DNA of 64,000 nucleotides from UBA5976 sp037137575 (GTDB taxonomy: Bacteria > Actinomycetota > Actinomycetes > S36-B12 > UBA5976), in the NCBI GenBank assembly GCA_037137575.1, contig JBAXKB010000002.1, forward strand, positions 1 through 64,000, in the 5' to 3' direction. Shown here piece by piece: positions 34,180 through 43,597 of this stretch (within the stretch, counting starts at the first letter, position 1; every line of letters begins with the position of its first letter). The position numbers were made by a program, and so were the translations under genes. The notes beneath the pieces are model-generated. The model was not told the DNA's origin. It made no database searches and saw nothing but the letters and a program-made list of their open reading frames with translations.

Positions 34180-37100
34180 TTACGAAGCTACTATCAAAGT
34201 GTTTACAGCCTGTGCTACCCAACTAACAAGGTCAAATTCTTCAACGTCCATTGTTGAAACACCCAACTTTTGCTGTTGTGGCAGCGGTAAGACAATCGTA
34301 CGCGTTGCTGGTTGTATCCGACTGCCTGGGTAGAGCCGAGTTAGACGAAGTTGTTTGGATTCAGGCAATTCAACTGGTGAGATTTTCACAGTGGCTCCGG
34401 CAGTGATCACATCAGTTACGCCTACAGAGTGCAACAAAGCACGCAGACGTGCCACATCAAGCAAGCGCTGCACTTCTTTTGGCAGGGCTCCATAGCGATC
34501 TTTTAGTTCTTGCGAAATTTCGTTTACTGAGGCGTCGGATCGGGCATCAGCCAACCGCTGATACGCCTCAAGTCTCAAACGCTCTTGCGGTACATACTGA
34601 TGAGGGATGTGTGCTTCTACCGGTAATTCAACTCGGATTAAGGTTTCTGTTTCGGCAGTTACTCCATCACGAACTTCAGCTATTGCTTCGCCGACCAGGC
34701 GAACGTAAAGATCAAAACCAACTTCGGCGATGTGTCCACTTTGTTCGCCGCCTAAAAGATTTCCAGCACCGCGAATCTCTAAATCTTTCATGGCCACTGC
34801 CATGCCAGCACCTAAATCGGTATGCGATGCGATAGTCGCCAATCTGTCGTGCGCTGTTTGCGAAAGTGGCCGCTCTGGCTGATATAGGAAATACGCATAT
34901 CCACGTTCCCGGCTTCGACCAACACGACCACGAAGTTGATGTAATTGGGATAGGCCAAAAGTATCTGCTCGGTCAACTATCAACGTATTAGCATTTGGAA
35001 TATCCAAACCGCTTTCAATGATTGTTGTACTAACTAGAACGTCAAACTTATGTTCCCAGAAATCAACAATTATTCTTTCGAGTTCGTGTTCATTCATCTG
35101 ACCATGTGCGATTGCAATTCGTGCATCGGGAACAAGTTCAGCTAATTTACTAGCGACTCTATTAATGCTGGCAACTCGATTGTGGACAAAGTACACCTGA
35201 CCATCTCGCAAAAGTTCGCGATGGATAGCGGCCGCTATGTATTTCTCATCGTATGGGCCAACTGAAGTCAAGACAGGCAAACGCTCTTCAGGCGGAGTTT
35301 GGATGGTCGACAATTCACGAATACCGGTTACAGCCATTTCTAAAGTTCTCGGAATTGGCGTTGCTGACATCGTCAACATATCAACATTGGTTCGAAGGGC
35401 TTTTAGATGCTCTTTATGTTCGACACCAAAGCGTTGTTCTTCATCGACGATGACTAGTCCCAGATCCTTAAAGCGCACATCAGCGCTGAATAACCGATGC
35501 GTTCCGATAACTACATCAACCGATCCGTCAGTTATCCCAGCAAGTGACTTCTTGATTTCTGATTCTGTTTGAAAACGCGACAGTGGCGCAATGGTTAACG
35601 GGAACTGCGCATAACGTCTGGAAAATGTTTCAAAATGTTGTTGAACCAATAGCGTTGTCGGTACCACAATCGCCACTTGCTTACCATCTTGCACTGCTTT
35701 AAATGCGGCTCGAACAGCAATCTCTGTTTTTCCATAACCCACATCGCCACAAATGACTCGGTCCATTGGAATCTCGCGCTCCATGTCAGCTTTTACATCA
35801 TTAATGGTCGCTAACTGGTCGGGAGTCTCGACAAAGTCGAAGGCATCTTCTAACTCGCGCTGCCAAGGGGTATCAGGACCAAAAGCAAATCCTCGACTTG
35901 CCATTCGAGCTGCGTACAGACGGATAAGTTCGCCAGCGATTTGTCGCACAGCTTTACGGGCTCGCGTTTTTGTAGCTGCCCAGTCTCCCCCGCCGAGTTT
36001 GTTCAAACTCGGGGCTTCGCCACCAATATATTTTGTTACGTGTTCGAGTTGATCCGTCGGCACAAAGAGTCGATCTGCTGGATGCCCGCGCTTACTTGAT
36101 GCGTATTCCAAAACTAGATATTCGCGAACTGCGCCTTGCACTTCTCGTGAGATCAAGTCCACATATCTGCCAACTCCGTGCTGGTCATGAACGACGTAAT
36201 CGCCAGCGGTAAGCGTTAGTGGATCAATCTGCGCTTTGCGCCGAGTTGGCATACTCCTATTCGCCCGACCTGTTTCGCGAGTACCAAAAATATCAAACTC
36301 GGTTAACACAGCCAAGTTGGCATCGCGCGCAATCACACCATGCTGCTGGTGTCCTACGACTACTTGCACTACTCGTGAGTCAAAATCAAAGTTTGTTGAA
36401 ACTCGGGCAGCAATATCCAATTCAGACAAAGTCTCAACAAGACGCGCAGCAGTGCCTGCGCCGTTCATCACAACAACAACATTGATTCGTTTGGACCAGA
36501 AAGAACGAATGTCACCAACAAGTTTGTTCATATTGCCGTGATATTCAAACGGCGCAGCAAAATCTAGATCAATGTCATCAGGCGCCCGAAGACTGGAAAG
36601 TTCACACCAAGTAATTCGACTCGAACTGTTCTTAACCTCTGCATAATCGCGCAGTCCGGTGCCCGCCACAGATAGTGGTGAAACATTGCCTTGCGCCGCA
36701 TTTTGCCAAGCGGCAGCCAAGAACTCGGCACTAGTGCTGATTATTTCATCTACTCGGGCTCTAATCCGCTCTGGCTGAACCTCGACGCCTACCCATTGAC
36801 CTGCTAATAAATCTGTCACTAACTGCACGTCGTCTGTGAGTAATGGAATCAAACTCTCCATGCCCTCCACAGCGATTCCCTGCGAAATTTTTTCCAACAT
36901 CTCTGAAATTTCAGGCATCTGTGATTTCAAATTTTCAGCCCGAGCAACAACTGCGTCAGTAAAAAGCAACTCGCGGCAGGCGGTTGCAGACAAACTGGCA
37001 ACTGTTCCTCCGATGGAACGTTGATCGGCGGCAGAGAACTCTCTGATGTCATCAACGGTGTCGCCCCAAAGCTCAAGGCGTAATGGGTGAGCGTCAGTTG

Positions 37101-37662
37101 GTACAAAAACATCAACGATGCCGCCACGCACCGCGAACTGGCCACGGCGATCAATTAGTTCTACCCGCTCAAAACCAAAATTGGCCAACTGAGTGCTTAG
37201 CTTGTCGATAGAAATTTCTTGACCAACTACTACATTGATCGGTTCGAGTGTTGCCAACTCGCGCATCACAGGTGCAATGAGTGAGCGCACTGACATTACG
37301 AGCACTTTAAGCGCTGGATAGTCTGCGGGATTGGCTAAGCGATTCAACATAGCCACGCGCCGACCAACAATTTCACTACTTGGACTTAAGCGTTCGTGGG
37401 GCAAAGTTTCCCAAGCGGGGAAGAATGCAATCTGCGTTTGATCAACAAAATCGGAAAGGCTCTCAACTAGTTCTTGCGCACTTCGTTCACTTGGAGTTAC
37501 GACTAAAAGTGGCTGCTGACCATTTAATAATGCTGCGATAGCAAATGCAGATGTTGTACTGGGCGCACTCAAACTAACATCATCAAGGGTTTCCAATGAA
37601 GACAAGATTGGTGCAAAAGTTGGCGCGTTACTAAAAAGGTGAGCTAAGGATTCGAAAGTCAT
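34180..37662 (-). CDS. mfd: transcription-repair coupling factor
   Basis: 1160 aa. Displaces RNA polymerase stalled at DNA lesions and recruits UvrA. N-terminal UvrB-like region, CarD-like RNAP-interacting domain (GDYVVHDQHGVGRYV), RecG-like helicase with Walker A CGDVGYGKTE, DEEQ box, and C-terminal TRCF domain (ELPVEAHIPHQYVPQERLRL). ATG at 37660-37662 overlaps the TGA stop of the IMPase gene (ATGA). Complete. Confidence 0.97.
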   Translation of the reverse strand: MTFESLAHLFSNAPTFAPILSSLETLDDVSLSAPSTTSAFAIAALLNGQQPLLVVTPSERSAQELVESLSDFVDQTQIAFFPAWETLPHERLSPSSEIVGRRVAMLNRLANPADYPALKVLVMSVRSLIAPVMRELATLEPINVVVGQEISIDKLSTQLANFGFERVELIDRRGQFAVRGGIVDVFVPTDAHPLRLELWGDTVDDIREFSAADQRSIGGTVASLSATACRELLFTDAVVARAENLKSQMPEISEMLEKISQGIAVEGMESLIPLLTDDVQLVTDLLAGQWVGVEVQPERIRARVDEIISTSAEFLAAAWQNAAQGNVSPLSVAGTGLRDYAEVKNSSSRITWCELSSLRAPDDIDLDFAAPFEYHGNMNKLVGDIRSFWSKRINVVVVMNGAGTAARLVETLSELDIAARVSTNFDFDSRVVQVVVGHQQHGVIARDANLAVLTEFDIFGTRETGRANRSMPTRRKAQIDPLTLTAGDYVVHDQHGVGRYVDLISREVQGAVREYLVLEYASSKRGHPADRLFVPTDQLEHVTKYIGGEAPSLNKLGGGDWAATKTRARKAVRQIAGELIRLYAARMASRGFAFGPDTPWQRELEDAFDFVETPDQLATINDVKADMEREIPMDRVICGDVGYGKTEIAVRAAFKAVQDGKQVAIVVPTTLLVQQHFETFSRRYAQFPLTIAPLSRFQTESEIKKSLAGITDGSVDVVIGTHRLFSADVRFKDLGLVIVDEEQRFGVEHKEHLKALRTNVDMLTMSATPIPRTLEMAVTGIRELSTIQTPPEERLPVLTSVGPYDEKYIAAAIHRELLRDGQVYFVHNRVASINRVASKLAELVPDARIAIAHGQMNEHELERIIVDFWEHKFDVLVSTTIIESGLDIPNANTLIVDRADTFGLSQLHQLRGRVGRSRERGYAYFLYQPERPLSQTAHDRLATIASHTDLGAGMAVAMKDLEIRGAGNLLGGEQSGHIAEVGFDLYVRLVGEAIAEVRDGVTAETETLIRVELPVEAHIPHQYVPQERLRLEAYQRLADARSDASVNEISQELKDRYGALPKEVQRLLDVARLRALLHSVGVTDVITAGATVKISPVELPESKQLRLTRLYPGSRIQPATRTIVLPLPQQQKLGVSTMDVEEFDLVSWVAQAVNTLIVAS

Positions 37663-38510
37663 GACTTATCAGCTAGGACTCGCAAGATTGAATTTTTGTA
37701 TTTTGCTCGGCAGATAATTGCGCCCGGGACTTCGACATTGTCCTGGTTGAAATCAAACTCAGAACCATCAGGCAAGACCGCGGCTAATCCATAATGATGT
37801 GCAACGGCTAAAGGCGCTGCTATGTCCCACTCATTGAATCCCCAAGTGTTCACGTAGATGTCTGCATGCCCACGGATAATGTGCGCCATTTTGGCGCCAA
37901 CCGATCCGTGACGCTCAATAGTTACATCCCGATCAAAGTCACTGCGCAAAGAGTCACAAATTGCATCTAGTTGTATCGGTGGATTAGACGGCGAGGTCAC
38001 AATACGAATGTCATCTCTTGCAGAAAGCGTCCAACCTACTGCTTGCAAATGCATGTTCCCGTGAACGCCCGAATCAAATTCTGCGACGAATTGAACCGGA
38101 TCAGCCGTTGAGAGTGTGGTTTTTGTCACCGGAACGCTAACTGCTGCTGCTGTTATTTTCCCTGGGGTTGTTGCTTGTGCTTCCCACAGCGCAACATGTA
38201 CGGCAAAGCCCGGGTAACCTCGCGAAAAACTTGCAGTCCCATCCAGCGGATCAATAATCCAAACTCGCTGTGCACTGTGGCGAGATTTAGGATCAAGACT
38301 TTCCTCGCTCAAAATAACATCATCAGGCCTATGAAGCTCTAACTGGCTAATCAGGAATTCGTTGGCAGTGCGATCTCCCAAATCTCCAATCGCCTTGATT
38401 TCATCCGCATCTGGGTTTTCTGCGTCAAGCGGCTCATAGTCTGCCAAAACTTTTAGCAAAATTTCCCCAGCCTGCGTCGCAAGTTTTTTTGCTAGAGCGT
38501 GATCATTCAT
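37659..38510 (-). CDS. inositol monophosphatase/CysQ-family phosphatase
   Basis: 283 aa. Li+-sensitive, Mg2+-dependent phosphatase fold: the EE pair (ILSEESLD), WIIDPLDGTASF and WDIAAPLAVAHHYG motifs give the metal and substrate site. Could act on inositol phosphates or on 3'-phosphoadenosine 5'-phosphate (CysQ). Overlaps pth upstream and mfd downstream by 4 bp each, so it is embedded in one operon. Confidence 0.85.
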   Translation of the reverse strand: MNDHALAKKLATQAGEILLKVLADYEPLDAENPDADEIKAIGDLGDRTANEFLISQLELHRPDDVILSEESLDPKSRHSAQRVWIIDPLDGTASFSRGYPGFAVHVALWEAQATTPGKITAAAVSVPVTKTTLSTADPVQFVAEFDSGVHGNMHLQAVGWTLSARDDIRIVTSPSNPPIQLDAICDSLRSDFDRDVTIERHGSVGAKMAHIIRGHADIYVNTWGFNEWDIAAPLAVAHHYGLAAVLPDGSEFDFNQDNVEVPGAIICRAKYKNSILRVLADKS

Positions 38511-39079
38511 GAATTGAAACGATTCTGTGTTTCTTCCAGCGAAGAAGTCACTAAATGTTCTATCACGTCAGCACCTCGATTAATTAGGTCGGTGACTTCC
38601 GTTTGCTCAGCGGATCCAAAATTCTTCAAAACAAAATCAGCAGGATCTTGTTGGCCAGGAGGGCGACCAATTCCCAATCGAATTCGGTACCAATCGCCTG
38701 TGCCCAAAGATTTGCGAATCGACTTCAACCCATTGTGCCCATTATCGCCGCCACCGAACTTGACCCGAATTACGGCTAAGTCGATATCTAGTTCATCGTG
38801 TAACACAATAATGTTTTGCGGATCAACTTTATAAAAGTTGGCTAAGGCTTTCGTTGGACCACCTGATTCATTCATAAATGAAGTCGGCGTCGAAATAACT
38901 ACGTGCTTTCCACCTAGTCGAATCTCGGCAACCAGTGCCGGAGCTCGCTTGTGTTTACTAAGAGTTGCGCTTGCGTTTTTGGCCAACGCTTCAATAACCC
39001 GAGCACCAATGTTATGCCGAGTGAACGCGTAAGTGGGACCCGGATTTCCGAGTCCCACTACAAGCCATGTGTCTGTCAC
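38507..39079 (-). CDS. pth: peptidyl-tRNA hydrolase
   Basis: 190 aa, GTG start. Recycles peptidyl-tRNA. Conserved VVGLGNPGPTYAFTRHNIGARV contains the catalytic His and binding Asn; LVNKPTSFMN-type region is ISTPTSFMNESGG and the C-terminal GGDNGHNGLKSI is present. It lies 3 bp after rplY, the usual partner, and overlaps the IMPase gene by 4 bp. Confidence 0.96.
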   Translation of the reverse strand: MTDTWLVVGLGNPGPTYAFTRHNIGARVIEALAKNASATLSKHKRAPALVAEIRLGGKHVVISTPTSFMNESGGPTKALANFYKVDPQNIIVLHDELDIDLAVIRVKFGGGDNGHNGLKSIRKSLGTGDWYRIRLGIGRPPGQQDPADFVLKNFGSAEQTEVTDLINRGADVIEHLVTSSLEETQNRFNS

Positions 39080-39082
39080 AGA

Positions 39083-39544
39083 TTATTGCGCTGACTCGTT
39101 AGCACCCTCTGTAGCTGCTGAATTATCTTCACCAGTTGTGCCAGCTTCTTCCTGACGCGCTGCGCGAGTAGCTGCCTTTGCAGCGGCCGACTCAGCCGCG
39201 GCTGATGCTGATGCCTCGGCAGCAGCTGATGCCGCAGTTGCTTCGCGCTCAATCGTTGCTGCTTCAGCAGCAGTAACTACAACTAGGTCAACATGCTCAA
39301 CGTAACGACGAACTGGTTCAATCTGGATGTCCCGTGGGGTGACAATTTGAGTTTTGCCATCTACCAAGATTTCGATTGAAGATGCACGCTTGCGTAGAGT
39401 CAAAATTAGTTCGTGTGAATCAAGACTCACGTGCACTGGCGCTTGCCCATGCCCATAAATAACAGCCGGTGTCTGACCTTCACGGCGAAGACGACGTGCT
39501 GCGCCTTTTCCAAAATCTGTGCGTACGTTTGTTGTTAATGCCAT
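39083..39544 (-). CDS. rplY: 50S ribosomal protein L25, short form with Ala-rich tail
   Basis: 153 aa from the ATG at 39542-39544, supported by a GAGGAG site; longer in-frame extension has no similarity. Residues 1-91 are the 5S rRNA-binding L25 domain (GKGAARRLRREGQTPAVIYG, ...PVRRYVEHVDLVVV). Actinobacterial L25/Ctc proteins are usually about 200 aa with a second TL5 beta-domain; here that domain is absent and a 60-residue Ala/Glu/Ser/Thr tail replaces it. Operon with pth. Confidence 0.93.
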   Translation of the reverse strand: MALTTNVRTDFGKGAARRLRREGQTPAVIYGHGQAPVHVSLDSHELILTLRKRASSIEILVDGKTQIVTPRDIQIEPVRRYVEHVDLVVVTAAEAATIEREATAASAAAEASASAAAESAAAKAATRAARQEEAGTTGEDNSAATEGANESAQ

Positions 39545-39566
39545 TTGATACTCCTCATGTCGGTTC

Positions 39567-39672
39567 GCGGAAATGCTCCGCAGGAGACCTTCGTCGATAA
39601 CGGCTTTCGCATGAAGCAAAGCCCTCGCCGAGGAGCAACTCAAGGCTAAAGCGTAAGACAGGGCGAGGTCAA
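39567..39672 (-). promoter_or_regulatory. structured rplY leader (candidate)
   Basis: The minus-strand RNA before rplY can form GCGGA-GCATT-TCCGC (39567-39581) and a long-range pairing of the CCTCGCC/GGCGAGG arms (about 39624-39630 with 39664-39670). It might be a ribosomal-protein leader. No known family was recognised. Confidence 0.3.
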
Positions 39673-39686
39673 ACTAGCCAGATGGT

Positions 39687-40667
39687 TTAGACGCCTACGT
39701 GGTCGAAAAGTCCAGCAACAGAGCCTTCGTCAAAGACTTCGCGGATTGCCCGGGCTAGTAGCGGCGCGATTGGCAAGACAGTTAATCCGGGGAAACGTTT
39801 CTCATCTGCAATTGGCAAAGTGTCGGTTACAACGACTTCTTTGATACGTGAGTTCTGCAAACGTTCAATTGCAGGTGAAGACAAGATGGCGTGGGTAGCC
39901 GTCACAATCACATCTTCCGCACCGTTTTCAAACAATGCTTCAGAAGCTTTTACAATAGTTCCACCGGTATCGATCATGTCATCAACAACGATGCAGATAC
40001 GGCCCTTAACGTCACCAACAACTTCTAGCACCTTGGCTTCATTGGGCACATCTGGATCGCGACGTTTGTGAATGATTGCCAATGGAGAATCCAGAATGTC
40101 GGTCCAGCGCTCAGCTACTCGAACTCGACCGGCATCTGGCGAAATAACTGTGATCTTGCTGCGATCGACGGTGCGACCAATATGAGCCGCCAAAATCGGC
40201 AACGCAAACAAGTGATCTACTGGACCATCAAAGAAACCTTGAATCTGAGCTGTGTGCAAATCCACGCTCATTAGTCGATCTGCCCCAGCTGCCGTGAAAA
40301 GATCAGCCATTAGGCGGGCAGAGATCGGTTCGCGTCCAGCATGCTTTTTATCTTGACGCGCGTAACCGTAGAACGGAGCAACTACTGTGATGCGCTTTGC
40401 TGAAGCACGCTTAAGTGCGTCGACCATGAGCAACTGCTCCATGATCCATTCGTTAACGGGTGCGGTGTGAGTTTGCAAAACGAATGCATCGCAGCCACGA
40501 ATTGATTCATCAAATCGAACGAAGATTTCTCCATTGGCAAAATTGTAAGCACGCGTTGGCACTAGATCTATGCCCAGTTCTGCAGAAACTGCCTGAGCTA
40601 ATTCTGGGTGAGAGCGACCGGCAAGAAGTACCATTCGCTTGGCATTGCTATTGGTGATACCGGCCAT
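39687..40667 (-). CDS. prs: ribose-phosphate pyrophosphokinase
   Basis: Makes PRPP from ribose 5-phosphate and ATP for nucleotide, His and Trp synthesis. 326 aa. RQDKKHAGREPISARLMADL is the ATP-binding flexible loop region, DLHTAQIQGFFD the Mg2+ site and VVDDMIDTGGTI the PRPP loop. ATG at 40665-40667 with a GGAGGG site. Follows glmU by 33 bp; the glmU-prs-rplY-pth-mfd order is that of mycobacteria. Confidence 0.97.
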   Translation of the reverse strand: MAGITNSNAKRMVLLAGRSHPELAQAVSAELGIDLVPTRAYNFANGEIFVRFDESIRGCDAFVLQTHTAPVNEWIMEQLLMVDALKRASAKRITVVAPFYGYARQDKKHAGREPISARLMADLFTAAGADRLMSVDLHTAQIQGFFDGPVDHLFALPILAAHIGRTVDRSKITVISPDAGRVRVAERWTDILDSPLAIIHKRRDPDVPNEAKVLEVVGDVKGRICIVVDDMIDTGGTIVKASEALFENGAEDVIVTATHAILSSPAIERLQNSRIKEVVVTDTLPIADEKRFPGLTVLPIAPLLARAIREVFDEGSVAGLFDHVGV

Positions 40668-40700
40668 ACTTTTTGCCCTCCACTTAAGTGCTTGTTGTAC

Positions 40701-42125
40701 TCAGTCTGCCACTGCCGCTTTGGCAGAGTCACTACCGGGTCGGCGCCTTAGCACCCAGTCCAAAATATTGCGCTGACGCGCACGGCCAACACCCATGGCC
40801 CCGGCTGGAACATCTTCAGTAATTACCGAACCTGCGGCGGTATAGGCGCCATCACCGATGGTTACTGGGGCAACAAGCATGGTGTCGCTACCAATGCGCA
40901 CATGCTTGCCCACAACTATTTGATGTTTAGTAGTTCCGTCGTAATTTACAAATATTGTGGCTGCGCCAATATTGCTGCCTTCACCAATTACCGCATCTCC
41001 AACATAAGACAAATGTGGGACTTTAGCCCCAGCCCCTAGCTGTGCGTTCTTCATTTCAACGAACCCACCCGCTTTAGCACCAGCACCCAGAACTGTGCCG
41101 GGACGCAAGTAGGCGTACGGTCCAACCGAAGCTTCTTGCCCGATAATTGCACCATTTGATGTTGACTTAATTACAGTGGCATTTTCTAAGACGCGAGTAT
41201 TTTCCAAAGAACAATCAGGGCCAATCACTGCGCCTGACTGCACTGATGTCTCTCCAGTTAGTCTTACGTTTGGCAACAAAGTGACATCTTGATCAAGGCA
41301 AACCATTGATTCAATCCAAGTTGATTCAGGGTCTTGAATCGTGACTCCCGCTAACATCCACTTGTCTAAAATTCGATGACGCAAAATTTTGCCAGCTTGC
41401 GCCAATTGCTTTCGGTCGTTTACCCCAAGAATATTTTCATCTGATGTCACATGCGCATGGATTACATGTCCATCGCGACGTAAGATTTCGATCACGTCAG
41501 TTAGATACATTTCGCCTTGCGAATTGTCAGTACCAAGTCGCGAGAGCGCACTGCGCAATAATGCTAAATCGAAGCAATACACGCCGGAGTTAACTTCGGT
41601 AATTGTAAGTTCAACTTCAGATGCATCACGGTGTTCAACTATTTTTTCTACATCACCATTAGCGCCACGTACGATGCGGCCATAGCCCGATGCGTTCTCG
41701 AGATGCGCAGTCAGTACTGCTGCGGCTGCCCCGGCACTTGAACTAACTAATTCGGCGATGTCACCAGCAGTTAAGAGCGGGGTGTCTCCAGCAAGAATCA
41801 GAACCGAACCGGTGGTTGTCGCCGGTAAATTTTCAAGTGCCACGAAAACTGCGTGGCCAGTTCCATTTTGCTGTTCTTGAACCACTACTTCAGCCTGCGA
41901 ATACTTGGCAGCAATGTGCGCCTCAACTTGTTCGCGCTGGTGGCCAACGACGATAAGAGTTGTCTCGGGATTAGCTGGCGCTGCCGCACTCAAAACGTGA
42001 TCAATCAGTGGCAAACCTAAGACGGTGTGCAGGACTTTAGGAGTTGCTGAGCGCATTCTGCTGCCCTGGCCAGCGGCTAGCACTACTAGCGCAGCGAGGT
42101 CATTTGTGGCTTTATCCTTGGACAC
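40701..42125 (-). CDS. glmU: bifunctional GlmU (UDP-GlcNAc synthesis)
   Basis: 474 aa. The N-terminal uridylyltransferase has LAAGQGSRMRS and the C-terminal left-handed beta-helix acetyltransferase has the hexapeptide repeats (SVGPYAYLRPG, IGEGSNIGAATIFVNYDG). Makes UDP-GlcNAc for peptidoglycan. The GTG at 42123-42125 is preferred because AGGG lies 8 bp upstream; a GTG two codons earlier or a TTG at 42146 are possible. tRNA-Gln lies 25 bp upstream. Confidence 0.95.
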   Translation of the reverse strand: MSKDKATNDLAALVVLAAGQGSRMRSATPKVLHTVLGLPLIDHVLSAAAPANPETTLIVVGHQREQVEAHIAAKYSQAEVVVQEQQNGTGHAVFVALENLPATTTGSVLILAGDTPLLTAGDIAELVSSSAGAAAAVLTAHLENASGYGRIVRGANGDVEKIVEHRDASEVELTITEVNSGVYCFDLALLRSALSRLGTDNSQGEMYLTDVIEILRRDGHVIHAHVTSDENILGVNDRKQLAQAGKILRHRILDKWMLAGVTIQDPESTWIESMVCLDQDVTLLPNVRLTGETSVQSGAVIGPDCSLENTRVLENATVIKSTSNGAIIGQEASVGPYAYLRPGTVLGAGAKAGGFVEMKNAQLGAGAKVPHLSYVGDAVIGEGSNIGAATIFVNYDGTTKHQIVVGKHVRIGSDTMLVAPVTIGDGAYTAAGSVITEDVPAGAMGVGRARQRNILDWVLRRRPGSDSAKAAVAD

Positions 42126-42150
42126 AAACACAACCCTACTTAACAATTGG

Positions 42151-42221
42151 CTCCCGGTAGAGGACTCGAACCTCTATTCAGTGCTCCAAAGGCACTTGTC
42201 CTGCCGTTAGACGAACCGGGA
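42151..42221 (-). tRNA. tRNA-Gln (UUG)
   Basis: 71-nt cloverleaf on the minus strand. The acceptor arms TCCCGGT and ACCGGGA pair perfectly, discriminator G, no encoded CCA. Anticodon stem AGTGC/GCACT holds CTTTGGA, anticodon UUG. The T-arm is AGAGG-TTCGAGT-CCTCT. It lies directly before glmU and is probably co-transcribed with it. Confidence 0.95.
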
Positions 42222-42361
42222 AAGTCCTTTGAAATCTTAGACTCTACGCCTACTTTTCCCAAACTGCGGTTCAGATTTGGCAGTATGACTAACAGATCTG
42301 TTTCGTACGCTAGCCTTAAGAAAACGACTTCCAAGCAGGAAAAGCAGGGTTTAGCGAACAA

Positions 42362-43036
42362 ATGGCAGTAACAATCGATCACGAAGATGACGGATTAGAA
42401 GCCGCACGTCCTCGCTTAGTTGATACTGACCGAGTTCGCATGACTGGCCACGAGCGTCGCGCCCAATTAATTGAAGTTGGCCGGGCACTTTTTGCCGAAA
42501 AAGGTTTTGAAGCCGTAACCATCGAGGAAATAGCCCTCACAGCTAAAGTTTCTAAACCAGTGGTTTATGAACACTTCGGTTCAAAAGATGGACTGTACGC
42601 GGTTGTTGTTGACCGCGAAATGAATTATCTACTTAACTCCATCACACAAGCCTTGACCGCTGAACATCCGCGCGTATTACTTGAACAGGCATCGTTAGCC
42701 CTTTTTGATTACATCGAGACGCACACCGATGGCTTTCGGATTTTGGTGCGCAACTCACCCGTAGCAACAGCCACTGGCAATTTTGCAAGTCTGTTATCGG
42801 ACGTGGCATCACAGGTTGAGGCCCGATTGGCTAAAGAGTTCGCTCATCGCGGTTTTCCAAAAAAAATGGCACCCATGTACGCACACATGTTCGTAGGCAT
42901 GGTCGCACTTACTGGGCAGTGGTGGCTTGACGTTGGCGGCGCCAAGAAAGACGAAGTTATCGCTCACCTAGTGAACTTGGTCTGGAACGGCGCTGTCGGG
43001 CTGCAGCGCGAACCAAGATTAATTTCTCGTCACTAA
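42362..43036 (+). CDS. TetR-family transcriptional regulator
   Basis: 224 aa. N-terminal helix-turn-helix (RRAQLIEVGRALFAEKGFEAVTIEEIALTAKVSKPVVYEHFGSKDGLY, read in pieces about 32-78) is typical of TetR. The C-terminal ligand domain has VGMVALTGQWWLDVG. A 27-residue acidic N-terminal extension precedes the HTH; the ATG at 42386-42388 (MTGHERR region) could be an internal start. Its stop overlaps the MarR stop by 4 bp (CTAA). Target genes unknown. Confidence 0.85.
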   Translation: MAVTIDHEDDGLEAARPRLVDTDRVRMTGHERRAQLIEVGRALFAEKGFEAVTIEEIALTAKVSKPVVYEHFGSKDGLYAVVVDREMNYLLNSITQALTAEHPRVLLEQASLALFDYIETHTDGFRILVRNSPVATATGNFASLLSDVASQVEARLAKEFAHRGFPKKMAPMYAHMFVGMVALTGQWWLDVGGAKKDEVIAHLVNLVWNGAVGLQREPRLISRH

Positions 43037-43551
43037 TCTTCATCGTGATGGGCAACATGTTGATCCAGCGGCAGAACAACTTTTCGTAGCGCATTTGCTA
43101 ACTCGGCAAATTCTTGCCCAGCAATGTTTTTAAGAAGTTCACGTTCGCGCAGCAGTAAATCCTCAAGCGCTAAGTCAACTTTGGCGCTACCCACAGAAGT
43201 TAAAGCAACCAAAACGCCCCGTCCATCTGTTGGATCCGGTTCGCGCTTCACAAAATCTTTCACCGCAAGCCGGTCGACTCGGTTAGTCATTGTTCCGCTT
43301 GTAACCAAGGTCGCATTGACTAACTGCGATGGCGTTAAGGCATAAGGCGCGCCCGCACGACGCAAAGCAGCCAACACATCAAACTCGCCCGGCTCCAGAT
43401 CGTGAAGCGCAAAAGCTTCTCTTCGAGCAATATCTAGGTGTCGAGCTAAGCGGGTAACCCGCGACAACACCTGCAACGGACGAACATCTAAATCTGGGCG
43501 CTCGCGTTGCCAAGCTGCTATCAGCTGGTCTACTTCATCGGATGCTGTCAC
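43033..43551 (-). CDS. MarR-family transcriptional regulator
   Basis: 172 aa with a GTG start. The winged helix is clear: LEPGEFDVLAALRRAGAPYALTPSQL, then VTSGTMTNRVDRL and the wing VKREPDPTDGRGVLVALT. TAGACT (43559-43564 on plus as agtcta) ends 7 bp before the GTG, consistent with a leaderless mRNA. Ends convergent with the TetR gene. The C-terminal His/Asp-rich HVAHHDED could bind metal, but this is speculative. Confidence 0.88.
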   Translation of the reverse strand: MTASDEVDQLIAAWQRERPDLDVRPLQVLSRVTRLARHLDIARREAFALHDLEPGEFDVLAALRRAGAPYALTPSQLVNATLVTSGTMTNRVDRLAVKDFVKREPDPTDGRGVLVALTSVGSAKVDLALEDLLLRERELLKNIAGQEFAELANALRKVVLPLDQHVAHHDED

Positions 43552-43597
43552 ACTCCAAAGTCTAAATGGTTACCGATTTCTATAGCGACTAAAAAGA

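Noticed and set aside
39567..39686. Region before rplY as a known riboswitch or tRNA-like element
   Set aside because: It shows GC hairpins but no family I can name; kept only as a low-confidence leader.
42285..42371. 28-codon plus-strand frame overlapping the TetR start
   Set aside because: No ribosome binding site or leaderless -10 layout, and no family resemblance; a basic random-looking peptide. Probably chance, although it would couple to the TetR gene if real.
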